Part shown: one piece after another, positions 17,435 to 26,231 of the stretch
Layout: every line of letters begins with the position of its first letter
Position numbering within the stretch: the stretch's first letter is position 1
Assembly (NCBI GenBank): GCA_026707665.1
Contig: JAPOWK010000093.1
Location: 76,137 to 132,075 of the forward strand
Origin: Chloroflexota bacterium
GTDB taxonomy: Bacteria > Chloroflexota > Anaerolineae > Aggregatilineales > Phototrophicaceae
Direction of reading: 5' to 3'
Length of the DNA: 55,939 nucleotides
Translations under genes and position numbers: made by a program
The notes under the pieces: generated by a model
What the model was told of the DNA's origin: nothing
Database searches by the model: none
The model's input: only the letters and a program-made list of their open reading frames with translations

Positions 17435-17479
17435 GCGGGGATGATTGGTTTGCGATCAATTCGGCTTTTCGCCACCAAT
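17396..17479 (+). promoter_or_regulatory. Alternative RNA structures in the Cys leader
   Basis: CCAATCGT (17396-17403) can pair with ATGATTGG (17441-17448), enclosing the Cys codons. Alternatively ATTGGT plus GCGA (17444-17455) can pair with TCGC plus ACCAAT (17469-17479). The two share ATTGG and are mutually exclusive. GCGGG (17435-17439), just after the leader stop codon, is also complementary to CCCGC (17487-17491) in the terminator, a possible antiterminator. Confidence 0.45.
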
Positions 17480-17481
17480 AA

Positions 17482-17507
17482 GTCAACCCGCGCTGGTTGG
17501 CTTTTTT
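17482..17507 (+). terminator. Intrinsic terminator in the rhodanese leader
   Basis: A 7-bp stem GTCAACC / GGTTGGC (one G-U pair) with loop CGCGCT is followed by six T residues. It lies after the leader ORF and 58 bases before the rhodanese start, so it is placed to act as an attenuator. It could also stop readthrough from the genes upstream. Confidence 0.7.
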
Positions 17508-17565
17508 GATTGTGGCATTGCCGCGTGCAGAATGACGAGGGTTTAGCAGACGAGGAGTAAAGCTA

Positions 17566-18426
17566 ATGAGTGAAATCAGCAGCCGCGGGTATGCCAATCC
17601 CGATAAGCTCGTTTCGACAGCTTGGGTAGCGCAACATCTGAACGACGCGGATGTTCGCGTCATTGAATCAAACGAGGATCCCCTGCTCTATCCCAGCGGG
17701 CACGTTCCCGGCGCGGTCGAGGTCGACTGGGTGAAAGATCTTAATGACCCGCTGCGCCGCGATTATCTCGACAAATCGGGATTCGAAGCGCTTGCCAGCC
17801 GCATTGGCATCACGCCGGAGACGACCGTCGTCTTCTATGGCGACAAGAGCAACTGGTGGGCGACTTACGCGCTTTGGGTATTCGAGTTATTTGGGCATGC
17901 CAATTCCAAGATCATGGATGGCGGGCGCCTGAAGTGGGTGGACGAAGGGCGTGAACTCACGCGCGAGAAGCCGAGCATCAGCCCCACGAGTTACGAAGCG
18001 CCCGAACGCGACGACAGTCAGATCCGCGCCTTTCGCGATGGCGTGCTGTCGCATATTGGCGAAAACGGACAATTGGTAGATGTGCGCAGCCCAGGCGAAT
18101 TCGCGGGCGACTTGCTGCACATCCCCGGCTATCCGCAGGAAGGTGCGGTCCGTGGCGGGCACATCCCTGGCGCGAGCAGCTGCCCCTGGTCACGGGCGGC
18201 CAACGATGACGACACCTTCAAGGACGCGGCTCAACTGCGCGCCATCTACAACGACGAGTTGGGGTTGGACTCGTCCGCGTCCACGATCGCGTACTGCCGC
18301 ATTGGCGAGCGCAGCAGCCATACTTGGTTCGTCTTGACTTACTTGCTTGGCTTCAGCGATGTGCGCAACTACGATGGCTCATGGACGGAATGGGGCAACA
18401 GCGTCGGCTTGCCCATCGAGAAGTAG
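17566..18426 (+). CDS. Thiosulfate/3-mercaptopyruvate sulfurtransferase (two rhodanese domains)
   Basis: A 286-residue cytosolic enzyme with two rhodanese domains in tandem. It transfers sulfane sulfur from thiosulfate or mercaptopyruvate to an acceptor through a persulfide. The first domain (about residues 15-135) lacks the catalytic Cys, as is usual. The second contains the active loop CRIGERSS with Cys244, the pattern of the thiosulfate type (CRxGxR). A strong GAGGAG lies 8 bases before the ATG. The next gene, sufE, starts directly after its stop, so the persulfide pathway to Fe-S cluster assembly appears as one transcription unit, under a polycysteine leader. Confidence 0.92.
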   Translation: MSEISSRGYANPDKLVSTAWVAQHLNDADVRVIESNEDPLLYPSGHVPGAVEVDWVKDLNDPLRRDYLDKSGFEALASRIGITPETTVVFYGDKSNWWATYALWVFELFGHANSKIMDGGRLKWVDEGRELTREKPSISPTSYEAPERDDSQIRAFRDGVLSHIGENGQLVDVRSPGEFAGDLLHIPGYPQEGAVRGGHIPGASSCPWSRAANDDDTFKDAAQLRAIYNDELGLDSSASTIAYCRIGERSSHTWFVLTYLLGFSDVRNYDGSWTEWGNSVGLPIEK

Positions 18427-18936
18427 ATGTTGAATCCAGGGGCGGGGAAGGAATCCGTGGTTCGCCGCCCCAGCCTCAAGCATAAGACGCCTATGGCAAG
18501 CTTTCCGCCAAAACTCCAGGAGTACCTTGACGACTTCGGCTTCATTTCATCGCGCGAGGACCGCGTCGATTACCTGATCGATATCGCCGATGAATTCCAG
18601 CCGGTGCCGGCAGCTATCGCCAGCAAGCCTTACGACGAGGCCCACCGCGTCATTGGCTGCGAGTCAGAGGCTTTCGTCTGGGCGATTGACCGTCCTGACG
18701 GCACGCTCGACTTCTATTTTGATGTGCTAAATCCGCAAGGGCTATCGGCGATGGCGATGAGCGCGATCCTGGACCAAGCTTGCTCGGGCGCGCCGCTCGA
18801 TCAAGTGGCCACCATCACTGGCGAAGTAGTATTCACCTTCTTCGGCAAAGATATTTCGATGGGCAAGGGACGCGGACTGACCGAGCTCATCAACGCGGTC
18901 GTATACCAGGCTAGGCAGCGTCTCCATTCTGATTGA
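18427..18936 (+). CDS. sufE: SufE family sulfur-acceptor protein
   Basis: A 169-residue cytosolic protein of the SufE family, which accepts sulfane sulfur from a cysteine desulfurase and hands it to the SufBCD scaffold. The acceptor Cys is Cys78 in VIGCESEAFVW, matching the family GC.S motif; KLQEYLDDFGFISSREDRVDYLIDIA and the C-terminal GRGLTELINAVVYQAR also match. The ATG at 18427 directly follows the rhodanese TAG. A later ATG at 18493 begins the conserved part but lacks a ribosome binding site. Its 3' end overlaps the acetyltransferase on the other strand by 26 bases. Confidence 0.9.
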   Translation: MLNPGAGKESVVRRPSLKHKTPMASFPPKLQEYLDDFGFISSREDRVDYLIDIADEFQPVPAAIASKPYDEAHRVIGCESEAFVWAIDRPDGTLDFYFDVLNPQGLSAMAMSAILDQACSGAPLDQVATITGEVVFTFFGKDISMGKGRGLTELINAVVYQARQRLHSD

Positions 18937-19462
18937 TGGGTTCCATGCCCAGGAATGAGTCGCTGGGGGCGCCTTGCGTGTATACCGCGTCGGTGCCTAG
19001 CATGCCACGATAGGCGCGCGACGGCTCTGAATCCGGAATGACGGCAGCGCCCACCTTTTCGTAGTAGCCCACCGGACCCGCCCCGCCGATGATCGCGTAC
19101 ATATAGCCGGCGTCGCGCATGGCGTGCAAGGTCGCCAGCAAGAGCGCGGTGCCAATGCCCTGCCCTCTTTCGGCCGCGTCCACGCCGGTTGGACCGAAGA
19201 AGTTCTTGAATGTCGTATCATAACAGGCAAACCCCAATACCTGATCGCCCCGATGCGCCAGCATGACCGTGGTCGGATGGACCGAAAAGCCCGCATCCGC
19301 TTCGCTCACCCAGTATTCGCTGAAGTGTTCGCGTATCCAGCCGAGCACCAGGAATTTTTCCGGCGTCATGACCCGGCGTATATTGACGCCCAGGGCGCGC
19401 TGGCTCGCGATCGCAGGTTCGAGCTCCGGCAGATCATATAGCTTGACTATCATATCTGGCAT
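18911..19462 (-). CDS. GNAT family N-acetyltransferase
   Basis: A 183-residue cytosolic acetyltransferase. The acetyl-CoA-binding motif A reads VDAAERGQGIGTALLLATL, preceded by the strand DQVLGFACYDTTFKNFFGPTGV and followed by the motif B region AIIGGAGPVGYYEKVGA. The substrate is unknown. GGAGG lies 9 bases upstream of the ATG. It converges on and overlaps sufE. Confidence 0.85.
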   Translation of the reverse strand: MPDMIVKLYDLPELEPAIASQRALGVNIRRVMTPEKFLVLGWIREHFSEYWVSEADAGFSVHPTTVMLAHRGDQVLGFACYDTTFKNFFGPTGVDAAERGQGIGTALLLATLHAMRDAGYMYAIIGGAGPVGYYEKVGAAVIPDSEPSRAYRGMLGTDAVYTQGAPSDSFLGMEPINQNGDAA

Positions 19463-19662
19463 GGCTCATACCCTCCTTTTCGGCGTCGCTAGCCACCGCC
19501 GCACTCGCTCGCGGCGCTGATCTACAAAGACGCACAATTACATTTTACCTAGTTTCTCCGATTCCGCTCACGTTTTACGCGGCACTCTGAGCTAGGCATA
19601 GCAGCGTACAGGATGAAGCACTATGATTAGCGCTGACGGACATAGAGCAGGCGAGCGAATTC

Positions 19663-20787
19663 ATGAGCCTTCGACCCGAGACCAGAGCAGTTCACAGCGC
19701 GGCGACAGATCCCAGCAGCGGCGCCATCGTGCCGCCGATCGTGCTCAGCACGACCTTCGAATATGAAACGACCGGCTTAGAGCAAGATCCCGAGCAACTG
19801 ATCTATACACGCTGGCAGAATCCCAACCGCGCCGCGTTGGAGCGGACCATGGCCGCGTTGGAAGGCGGCGCCGTCGCTCATGCCATCTCCAGCGGCTCCG
19901 CAGCGATGCTCACCATCTTCCAGGCGCTGAAGCCCGGCGACCACATCGTCTCGAGCGACGACATGTATTTCGGTATTCGCGTGCAATTGAATGAATTCTT
20001 TGCCCCCTGGGGGCTGGAAACCACTTATGTCGATATGAGCGATTTGGACGCAGTGCGCGAAGCGATGCGCCCCGAAACCAAACTGGTCATCCTTGAGTCG
20101 CCGACCAATCCGATGATTCGCCTGGCTGACATCACGGTCATTGCCGACATTGCCCACGAACAGGGTGCGTCGCTATTGGTCGACAACACGGTGGCCACGC
20201 CTGTCGCGCAGAATCCGATTCAACTTGGCGCCGACATCGTGGTGATATCATTGACCAAGTACATCGCGGGCCATCACGATGTGCTCGGCGGCGTCGTCAT
20301 TTTCGCGGCGGAAGACGAGCTGGCGCAGCGGGTCATGCGGTTGGTGCGGATAGGCGGCGGCGTACTGTCACCGATGAACTGCTGGCTGGCGGCTCGTGGG
20401 CTGCAGAGCCTTTCGCAACGCGTGCGCGCCCACAGCGAGAGCGCGCTGGAGGTCGCCTGTTTTCTGGCGGAACATCCCAAGATTGAAAAGGTGCTCTACC
20501 CGCATCATCTCAGCCATCCGCAGTACGAGCTCGCGCTGCGGCAGATGGCATTGGGGAGTGGCTTAATGTCGATCTTGGTCAAAGGCGGTCGCGAGTCCGC
20601 CATTGAATTGGTGAATCGGCTGCAGCTCTTCACCAGCGCGACCAGCTTCGGCGGCACACACAGCTTGATCGAACATCGCGAATCGATCGAAGAAGGCTCG
20701 TCGACGCCCGCCAATCTGCTGCGCGTTTCAATCGGCCTGGAACATCCGGCCGATCTCATCGCCGACTTGCAGCAGGCGCTGGCGTGA
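19663..20787 (+). CDS. PLP trans-sulfuration enzyme (cystathionine synthase/lyase family)
   Basis: A 374-residue PLP enzyme of the Cys/Met metabolism family (cystathionine gamma-synthase, gamma-lyase or methionine gamma-lyase). Features are TRAVHSAATDPSSGAIVPPIVLSTTF at the N-terminus, YTRWQNPNRAALERTMAALEGG, the cofactor Asp and Lys in LLVDNTVATP and SLTKYIAGHHD (Lys199), and TSFGGTHSLIEHR near the C-terminus. The Ile, Thr or Ser positions that separate the activities cannot be interpreted reliably by eye. A DUF952 gene follows with overlapping stop and start (GTGA). Confidence 0.9.
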   Translation: MSLRPETRAVHSAATDPSSGAIVPPIVLSTTFEYETTGLEQDPEQLIYTRWQNPNRAALERTMAALEGGAVAHAISSGSAAMLTIFQALKPGDHIVSSDDMYFGIRVQLNEFFAPWGLETTYVDMSDLDAVREAMRPETKLVILESPTNPMIRLADITVIADIAHEQGASLLVDNTVATPVAQNPIQLGADIVVISLTKYIAGHHDVLGGVVIFAAEDELAQRVMRLVRIGGGVLSPMNCWLAARGLQSLSQRVRAHSESALEVACFLAEHPKIEKVLYPHHLSHPQYELALRQMALGSGLMSILVKGGRESAIELVNRLQLFTSATSFGGTHSLIEHRESIEEGSSTPANLLRVSIGLEHPADLIADLQQALA

Positions 20788-21149
20788 TCTACCACATCAC
20801 CACTTGCGCAGCCTGGGCCGATGCGCAAAAGCGCGGGGATTATCAGGCGCCATCACTGAAAAACGAGGGTTTCATCCATTGCTCGACGCGCGATCAATTG
20901 CTCTATGTCGCCGACAGCTTCTACCGCGGTGAGACTGACCTGCTCGTGCTATGCATAGACGAATGCAAGCTCGGCGCCGAACTGCGCTGGGAGGCGCCCG
21001 CTCATCCGGAATCGCTTAACGACAGCGCGGTAAGCAGCGACGTGCTATTTCCGCATCTGTATGGTCCGCTGAATCTTGATGCGGTGATGGCTGTTCACGG
21101 ACTCAAGGAGGGAGCCTCCGGCTTTGCTTTGCCACCGGGATTGCACTGA
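20784..21149 (+). CDS. DUF952 domain protein
   Basis: A 121-residue cytosolic protein matching DUF952 along its whole length: MIYHITTCAAW at the start, GFIHCSTRDQLLYVADSFY and LLVLCIDECKL in the core, then FPHLYGPLNLDAV near the end. Function is unknown; the fold resembles ADP-ribosyl transferase relatives in some annotations, which I cannot check. Start GTG overlaps the upstream stop by 4 bases. Confidence 0.88.
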   Translation: MIYHITTCAAWADAQKRGDYQAPSLKNEGFIHCSTRDQLLYVADSFYRGETDLLVLCIDECKLGAELRWEAPAHPESLNDSAVSSDVLFPHLYGPLNLDAVMAVHGLKEGASGFALPPGLH

Positions 21150-21164
21150 TTGCAATAGCGTACT

Positions 21165-22019
21165 CTAACCGACGCCGGTCACTTGGGCGCTGTAATCCCA
21201 AAGGCGCTTCTGCTGCTCGCGATCGTAGGAGTGGTCGCTAGATCGCTTTTGCTGATTCTCGTTCCAGTACTTGCCGCTGATTCCTTCGACATCCGCTGAC
21301 GATGCGAGGTAGACGAGGGTCTCGGCGCCTTTCTGCGGCGAGATCGCGAATACTTTCTGAGCCAACTTGATTAGACCGGACCAGACACGACCCGTGTTAT
21401 GCCCGAAACCAGTAGCGACCAAACCGGGATGCACGGCGTTGACGGTTACAGTCGAGTCTTCCAGCCGCCGCTCCAGCTCATAGGTAAATTGTACGTTCAT
21501 CAATTTGCTGGCGCCGTAACTGTTCATGAAACTGTAGCCGCTCTCATCGCGCAGGTTGTCCAAGCGCAGGGTGGCATTTCTGTGCGCGCTCGACGAAACA
21601 TTGATGATGCGCGCCTCGCCCTGCTCCTTCGCCGTCCGCATTAAAATATCAAGCAGAAGGTTGGTCAGCAAATAATAGCTCAAGTGATTGAGCGCGAAGG
21701 TCATCTCGTAGCCGTCGACCGATGTCTGAAATTGGGAAAAGACAGCGCCGGCGTTGTTCAGCAAGACATCCAGCCGGTCATACTTGGAGCGGAATTTATC
21801 AGCGATGCGGCGAGTCTCGTCCATGGAAGACAGGTCCGCGACCAGCATGTCGATCTTTGAGCTGCCGCTGAGCGCCTTCAGATCAGAGCTGACCGTGCGC
21901 GTTTTGATCGCGTCGCGGCCGACGATGACGACATCGGCGCCCATTTTCATCAGTTCCAGCGCGGCTTGCTTTCCAATGCCATTTGTCGCTCCGGTGATGA
22001 GAACGCGCTTTCCCTTCAT
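21165..22019 (-). CDS. Short-chain dehydrogenase/reductase
   Basis: A 284-residue NAD(P)-dependent oxidoreductase of the SDR superfamily. Cofactor binding is GATNGIGK (the TGxxxGIG pattern), followed by IVGRDAIK suggesting NADP. The catalytic residues are in NVSSSAHR (Ser) and YGASKLMN (Tyr and Lys), and NNAGAVFSQ is the NNAG motif. The layout is like retinol dehydrogenase or WW-domain oxidoreductase relatives. A strong AGGAGG lies 6 bases before the ATG. The gene lies 50 bases downstream of the RraA-like gene on the same strand. Confidence 0.88.
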   Translation of the reverse strand: MKGKRVLITGATNGIGKQAALELMKMGADVVIVGRDAIKTRTVSSDLKALSGSSKIDMLVADLSSMDETRRIADKFRSKYDRLDVLLNNAGAVFSQFQTSVDGYEMTFALNHLSYYLLTNLLLDILMRTAKEQGEARIINVSSSAHRNATLRLDNLRDESGYSFMNSYGASKLMNVQFTYELERRLEDSTVTVNAVHPGLVATGFGHNTGRVWSGLIKLAQKVFAISPQKGAETLVYLASSADVEGISGKYWNENQQKRSSDHSYDREQQKRLWDYSAQVTGVG

Positions 22020-22069
22020 TGGCAGCCTCCTAATTGGATCGCGTTCGTGGCGACGCTGTGTAGATCCAT

Positions 22070-22789
22070 TTACTCATCGTCGCCGTAGCTGTGGCCGCCG
22101 AAGATCGCCCGAATCTCGGCGGCGGACTTGGCCGCTTGCAAGGCACTCATCCTGGCGGCTTCTTCTTTCTGCAAGGCGCGCGCGTTGGTCAGCACCGCTT
22201 CCAGCTGATCGGCCGGGAATTTGCAGGCGCCGTTTTCGTCCATGTGAATCAGCTCGCCCGGCGCGACATCCATGCCGCCGACCGCGACCGGCACATTTAC
22301 GGCATGCACCGCCATCGCGCCATGGCCTGCCGTTACGCCACTCAACATATACTGGAAGTCCATTTCGCGGATTTCGTCCAGATCGCGCGAGGGACCGTTC
22401 GACAACAAGCCGACGCAGCCCAGCGCCTTCATCGCCGAGACCATGTTGCCGCCGGCCAAGCCCACCTTGCCCGCGATCTCGGCTGGGAACTTTTGCTCGA
22501 TTACCAGCACGGTCGGCTGCGGCGACGCTTCCATCGCCTCAAGCACGTCCATGAAACTGAGGCGCGAGTAATTCGGATCCGGCAGGCCGTAGACGCAAGT
22601 CACCGCATAGCCGACGCGGCGCCCCAATTCGGGGTACATGCAGCGGATCGACGTGTCGGTATACCAATTCTCGGTCCAAGGATTGTAGAGCCCCAGACAA
22701 AGCGGAGATTCCGGATATGTCGCAACTACATTGGTTATTGAAGGGGTATCGAAATTCTTCAGTTCTTCCAGCATCTGGTTTTGATTCAT
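22070..22789 (-). CDS. RraA family protein
   Basis: A 239-residue protein of the RraA/HMG aldolase fold (dimethylmenaquinone methyltransferase-like family in older annotations). The active-site segments are GLLSNGPSRDLDEI, matching the family G..RD motif, and GELIHMDENGACKFPADQL near the C-terminus. Members either act as 4-hydroxy-4-methyl-2-oxoglutarate/oxaloacetate aldolases or inhibit RNase E; nothing in the window identifies which. An upstream in-frame start at 22879 would add 30 residues without homologous features; the ATG at 22789 is preceded by AGGGA and is preferred. Confidence 0.8.
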   Translation of the reverse strand: MNQNQMLEELKNFDTPSITNVVATYPESPLCLGLYNPWTENWYTDTSIRCMYPELGRRVGYAVTCVYGLPDPNYSRLSFMDVLEAMEASPQPTVLVIEQKFPAEIAGKVGLAGGNMVSAMKALGCVGLLSNGPSRDLDEIREMDFQYMLSGVTAGHGAMAVHAVNVPVAVGGMDVAPGELIHMDENGACKFPADQLEAVLTNARALQKEEAARMSALQAAKSAAEIRAIFGGHSYGDDE

Positions 22790-23263
22790 GCTTCCCTGCC
22801 TCACCATTCGGTCATAGCCGCGAATTGTACATTGCATCTTGGCATTGCGAACAGTATCCGCTTTCGAGCAGCGAAGCAATCACGCCAGAAAACGGCTATC
22901 CTTTGCAACAGCGTCAGCAGAAGTAATCAGCATCGATTACACCGAGAAGTAGTTCCAAGCAAGTGATGAGAATACTGATTTGCCGCAATTTTACCCCATC
23001 CCCCGGCCCCTTCCCCAGCGAGCTAGGGAAGGGGAGGTCGCTATCGAGGCGGTACTACGCATGACTAACTTGCTTCTACTGAGAGAAAGAGAACACAGAG
23101 AATAGCTCTTTGGGGGCTGGTTAGCAGCGACAGTTGCGGCCTTGGGGCGGCGGCAGTTGTTGCGAAATGGTCGCACCAATACCTAAATCTCTATGCTCTC
23201 GTATTAGCTCCGTGTCCTCGGAGGTAAAGAGAATTGTGGTGCGATTGCTGTGTTACGCGCGCC
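22790..23263. other. Intergenic region with a palindromic repeat
   Basis: I see no gene in this 474-base stretch. It lies between the RraA-like gene start and the stop of the MFS gene. It contains the second copy of the GC-rich palindrome and, around 23080-23235, several purine/pyrimidine-rich stretches such as AGAGAAAGAGAACACAGAGAA. Nothing else could be named. Confidence 0.5.
22994..23037. repeat. Dispersed GC-rich palindromic repeat, copy 2
   Basis: Perfect 9-bp arms CCCCTTCCC (23007-23015) and GGGAAGGGG (23026-23034) enclose a 10-base loop. The element aligns with the copy at 3508-3552, differing by a few substitutions and one base. Confidence 0.7.
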
Positions 23264-24517
23264 CTAATCCGGGGCGGCGCGCCGCGAGCCCTGGGCGTTC
23301 AGCGTCAGGCGAAACACGGGAAGGATCGGCAGCAGCATAAGCGCCGAAAGCGAAATCGCCAGCCGGACCGATGAAAGCAAACCGACCGCGCCGACGACAG
23401 GTCCTCCGGCGATTTGCCCGAAAGCGTCCGCCTGCCCTTGAATCGAAAGTACGGTCGCGCGCACGTTCGATTCGGTATGCTGATTGATCCAAGCTTCCAT
23501 CAAGGGATTGCGGACCGAGCGCGCCGCGCCCGTCAGCCACAAGCCGAGCAGCACGAGGGCAAATTGCTCAGCGAGGACGAAGAGAAGCACGCTGCCGATC
23601 AGCGCCGCGTAAACGCCGATCAAGGTAAGGGCGACCTGCCTGTTGTCTCCCAAATCGAGACGCCTCCGCAGAACCTCGGTCGCCGCCAGCGTAATGGGCA
23701 TCGATACGGCGCTGATAATGCCAAACCAGACGATCTCATCGAGTTGACCCAGGGACGGCAAGCTGAAATTCTGCAGCATATGGGTAATCCAGAGCCGGTC
23801 GAAGCCCTCGCTGAAAGCGCCATGAATGATGGCGGCAAAGGTGATTAGCAGCAAGATCTGGCGTGTGCGGACCATAGCGAATCCAGCGCGGAAAGTGGCG
23901 ACAAACTGGCGACAAGATTCTCGATCGCTCGCCGGGCGCCGCTGGAAGCCGGTTTCCGGCATGAATAGCGCCAGAAACGCGGCAAGCAGCACGAGCAGAA
24001 TGCCGCCGCAAATGATGGCGAGCTGCAGGCTGTGACTCGCCAGCGCCACGCTTAAGAAAATCGCCGTGAAACTGGCAACCTGCGCCACCTGCGCTGCTCG
24101 CAAGAAGGCGGCGCCCGCCCGCGCCTGGCCGATTTCGTCGACGATCCAGGCTGAAGTCGCTCCGCTGAGAAAGGTATAGCCGAGACCCAGGATGATCCGC
24201 GAAAAGAGCAGCGCCCCGAAGAACGGAAAACTGCCTTCGACAATGAAACCGCAGCCCAAGAGAATGAATCCCAAGATGACGGACAACCGCCGACTGTAAA
24301 CATCGGCAATCACACCTGTGGGTATCTCCATCAGGAAGGCGGTTAACTCAAGCGTCGTGCCGATCAGGACCAGTTGCAAAGGATTCAAGCCGACCTGCTT
24401 GACCTGAAACACTATGTTGACCGTGAAAACCGTCGTCAGGGCAAATGACTGTACGGCCGTGAAGACCAGGAATAGCTTGTAGGCGTCAGCCTTGGGGATC
24501 ACTTTTGTCGGCGCCAT
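23264..24517 (-). CDS. Major facilitator superfamily transporter
   Basis: An integral membrane protein of about 417 residues with 12 hydrophobic helices. It carries the MFS inter-helix motif in degenerate form (PTGVIADVYSRRLSVILGF) between helices 2 and 3. The protein has no substrate-specific signature I can read. An ATG at 24517 directly follows an in-frame TTG and has a better ribosome binding site. It follows the APH-like kinase gene by about 13 bases on the same strand and may be cotranscribed with it. Confidence 0.85.
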   Translation of the reverse strand: MAPTKVIPKADAYKLFLVFTAVQSFALTTVFTVNIVFQVKQVGLNPLQLVLIGTTLELTAFLMEIPTGVIADVYSRRLSVILGFILLGCGFIVEGSFPFFGALLFSRIILGLGYTFLSGATSAWIVDEIGQARAGAAFLRAAQVAQVASFTAIFLSVALASHSLQLAIICGGILLVLLAAFLALFMPETGFQRRPASDRESCRQFVATFRAGFAMVRTRQILLLITFAAIIHGAFSEGFDRLWITHMLQNFSLPSLGQLDEIVWFGIISAVSMPITLAATEVLRRRLDLGDNRQVALTLIGVYAALIGSVLLFVLAEQFALVLLGLWLTGAARSVRNPLMEAWINQHTESNVRATVLSIQGQADAFGQIAGGPVVGAVGLLSSVRLAISLSALMLLPILPVFRLTLNAQGSRRAAPD

Positions 24518-24530
24518 CAACGTCTCGCAG

Positions 24531-25574
24531 TCAAAGGGTCGGCGTGGAGCGGCGCAGGATACCAGTTTCGAGGAAGACTTTCAATTCTTCGCAGCGCTCG
24601 GCGATGAGAGCGGGCGCAAAGGAGCGCAACTCTGGATTCTGTATGTTAGAACGAAGCCAGCGAATCGAAGCAATTTGCCGGGCAGCGATGAAGGTCTCCA
24701 GCAGCGACCGGTCGTCTTCATCCAGCGGCCGCACCGATGTGTATCCGCGCCAAATCGCTTCTTCAAGCGCGATATAATCACTGGCTCGTTCACCCTTCAA
24801 CTGCCAGAGGAGCGGCGCCAGGTCGTAGAGATAGAAACCCCAGCCGCAGTACTCGAAGTCCAGCGCGGCAATGGAATCCGCTCGGAACAAGATATTCTTC
24901 GCCAGCAAGTCGGCGTGGATTAAGCCCATCGCATCAGGCTTGGTAGCCAGCATTGACATCGGCGGCCGCAGCTGCTGCGCCACTCGGTCGATGAGGTCGC
25001 CTTGTTCCGCGAGCTCAAAGCCGGTCTCATACGGCGTAGCGTAGGGAGAATCCTCGCCGAACAAGCCATCCCAATCCAAACGCGGTCCCTCGACGTCTCC
25101 GGCAGCCTTGAGTTGGGCTTCCCTGTGCAGCACGCCCAGGTATTCGCCGACGCGACTTATGTCGTCCGCACTCAGATCGCGCGCTTTTTTGCTGTCGCCC
25201 TCGATGTATTCGAAGAGCGCGGCATGGACGATTGCTAGTTGCGGAAGCCAATCATGGCGCAGCTCAAGCGACAGTTGCTCACGACCGTCAACTGAGGCCG
25301 CGATTGGGCAAGGCGCCAGCAGATTCGTATCGCGACGAATTGAAGTTAGCCAGCCCAGCTCAGACCGTAGCCGGGCGGCGTTGCTGCTGCCCGGTGGATG
25401 CAGGCGCAGCACAAGGTCGTCATTGGCTGCGGTCACCCGGAAAACCGCGTTGCTGCCACGCCCGAGCCAGCGAATCTTCTGCGGACGAAGCGCCCAGCGT
25501 TGTACCGCGCCATGAGCGATTTCCAGCCACAGCTGCCTCTGCTGCTCGATCGATCGGTTGGCGAAGTCGGTCAT
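24531..25574 (-). CDS. Aminoglycoside phosphotransferase/choline kinase-like kinase
   Basis: A 347-residue protein of the APH/choline kinase-like fold. The catalytic loop reads LIHADLLAKNILF (HxDxxxxN) and the metal-binding segment reads AALDFEYCGWGFYLYDLA. The N-terminal lobe has WLGRGSNAVFRV as nucleotide loop and LVLRLHP with the lysine-equivalent position replaced by Arg. Members phosphorylate small molecules ranging from aminoglycosides to homoserine, choline and sugars. The substrate is unknown, and a resistance role should not be assumed. Confidence 0.82.
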   Translation of the reverse strand: MTDFANRSIEQQRQLWLEIAHGAVQRWALRPQKIRWLGRGSNAVFRVTAANDDLVLRLHPPGSSNAARLRSELGWLTSIRRDTNLLAPCPIAASVDGREQLSLELRHDWLPQLAIVHAALFEYIEGDSKKARDLSADDISRVGEYLGVLHREAQLKAAGDVEGPRLDWDGLFGEDSPYATPYETGFELAEQGDLIDRVAQQLRPPMSMLATKPDAMGLIHADLLAKNILFRADSIAALDFEYCGWGFYLYDLAPLLWQLKGERASDYIALEEAIWRGYTSVRPLDEDDRSLLETFIAARQIASIRWLRSNIQNPELRSFAPALIAERCEELKVFLETGILRRSTPTL

Positions 25575-25640
25575 TATGATGTCCGTGACTCAAGGTATTG
25601 GTCGCAGAACCGTCTGCTGATGACATAATCTACGCCTGAG

Positions 25641-25668
25641 TTTGCCTTATAGCGATCTCTGATAGAAT
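25641..25668 (+). promoter_or_regulatory. Possible promoter of lspA
   Basis: TTTGCC (25641-25646) and TAGAAT (25663-25668) are spaced by 16 bases, and the ATG of lspA follows 30 bases later. Confidence 0.45.
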
Positions 25669-25697
25669 GAGGCAGTCAAGTTCAGCGGGGGCGCTCT

Positions 25698-26231
25698 ATG
25701 CGGAAATGGATGATTCTAGCCGGTTCTCTCAGTCTCGCGGCCATACTCGACCAAATCGCGAAGTCTTGGGTGCTCTCGAACTTGATGCTATACGAGAGCA
25801 TTCAACCCGTGCCCGCGCTGGCGCCCTTCTTCCAATTGACGCGCAGCAGCAACACCGGCGCCGCCTTCGGCATCCTGCCAATGGCAGGCGATGTCTTCCT
25901 CATCCTCGCGCTTATTATCGTTGCCGCCCTGATGTGGTACCTGCGCTCGTTGCCGGCGGATTCAAGACTGGCGCCTTTTGCCATTGGGCTGGTCATCGGT
26001 GGCGCCGTCGGCAATATCATTGACCGCCTGCAGCACGGCCACGTGATCGACTTCATCCACTATCAGATCCCGAATCTAATTTCGAATGTTTCCAATCTGG
26101 CTGATCACGCCATCGTATTCGGCGTCATGCTGATATTTGCTGAAAGTCTCTGGCGCGACCGCATTTACCGGGAGACACCGTCAGCGCCGCGGACAATGGA
26201 CCGGGCGCGCGAAAAGGAAGACGCTAGATGA
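25698..26231 (+). CDS. lspA: Lipoprotein signal peptidase II
   Basis: An integral membrane aspartic protease of 177 residues that removes signal peptides from lipidated prolipoproteins. The two catalytic Asp are Asp109 in GNIIDRL and Asp136 in SNLADHAI, and the substrate-binding segment is RSSNTGAAFG. Four hydrophobic helices are visible. A longer C-terminal tail of about 30 residues ends in charged residues. It acts after Lgt, encoded at 46.8-47.9 kb, on lipoproteins such as the NAGPA-like one in this window. The 3' end overlaps the acetyltransferase gene on the other strand by 8 bases. Confidence 0.95.
   Translation: MRKWMILAGSLSLAAILDQIAKSWVLSNLMLYESIQPVPALAPFFQLTRSSNTGAAFGILPMAGDVFLILALIIVAALMWYLRSLPADSRLAPFAIGLVIGGAVGNIIDRLQHGHVIDFIHYQIPNLISNVSNLADHAIVFGVMLIFAESLWRDRIYRETPSAPRTMDRAREKEDAR

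Noticed and set aside
23080..23235. A third repeat family in the gap before the MFS gene
   Set aside because: Purine-rich stretches are present, but I could not find a second copy in this window.
24531..25574. Antibiotic resistance gene of the aminoglycoside phosphotransferase type
   Set aside because: The fold matches, but the family includes many metabolic kinases and no resistance-specific motif or mobile context is seen.
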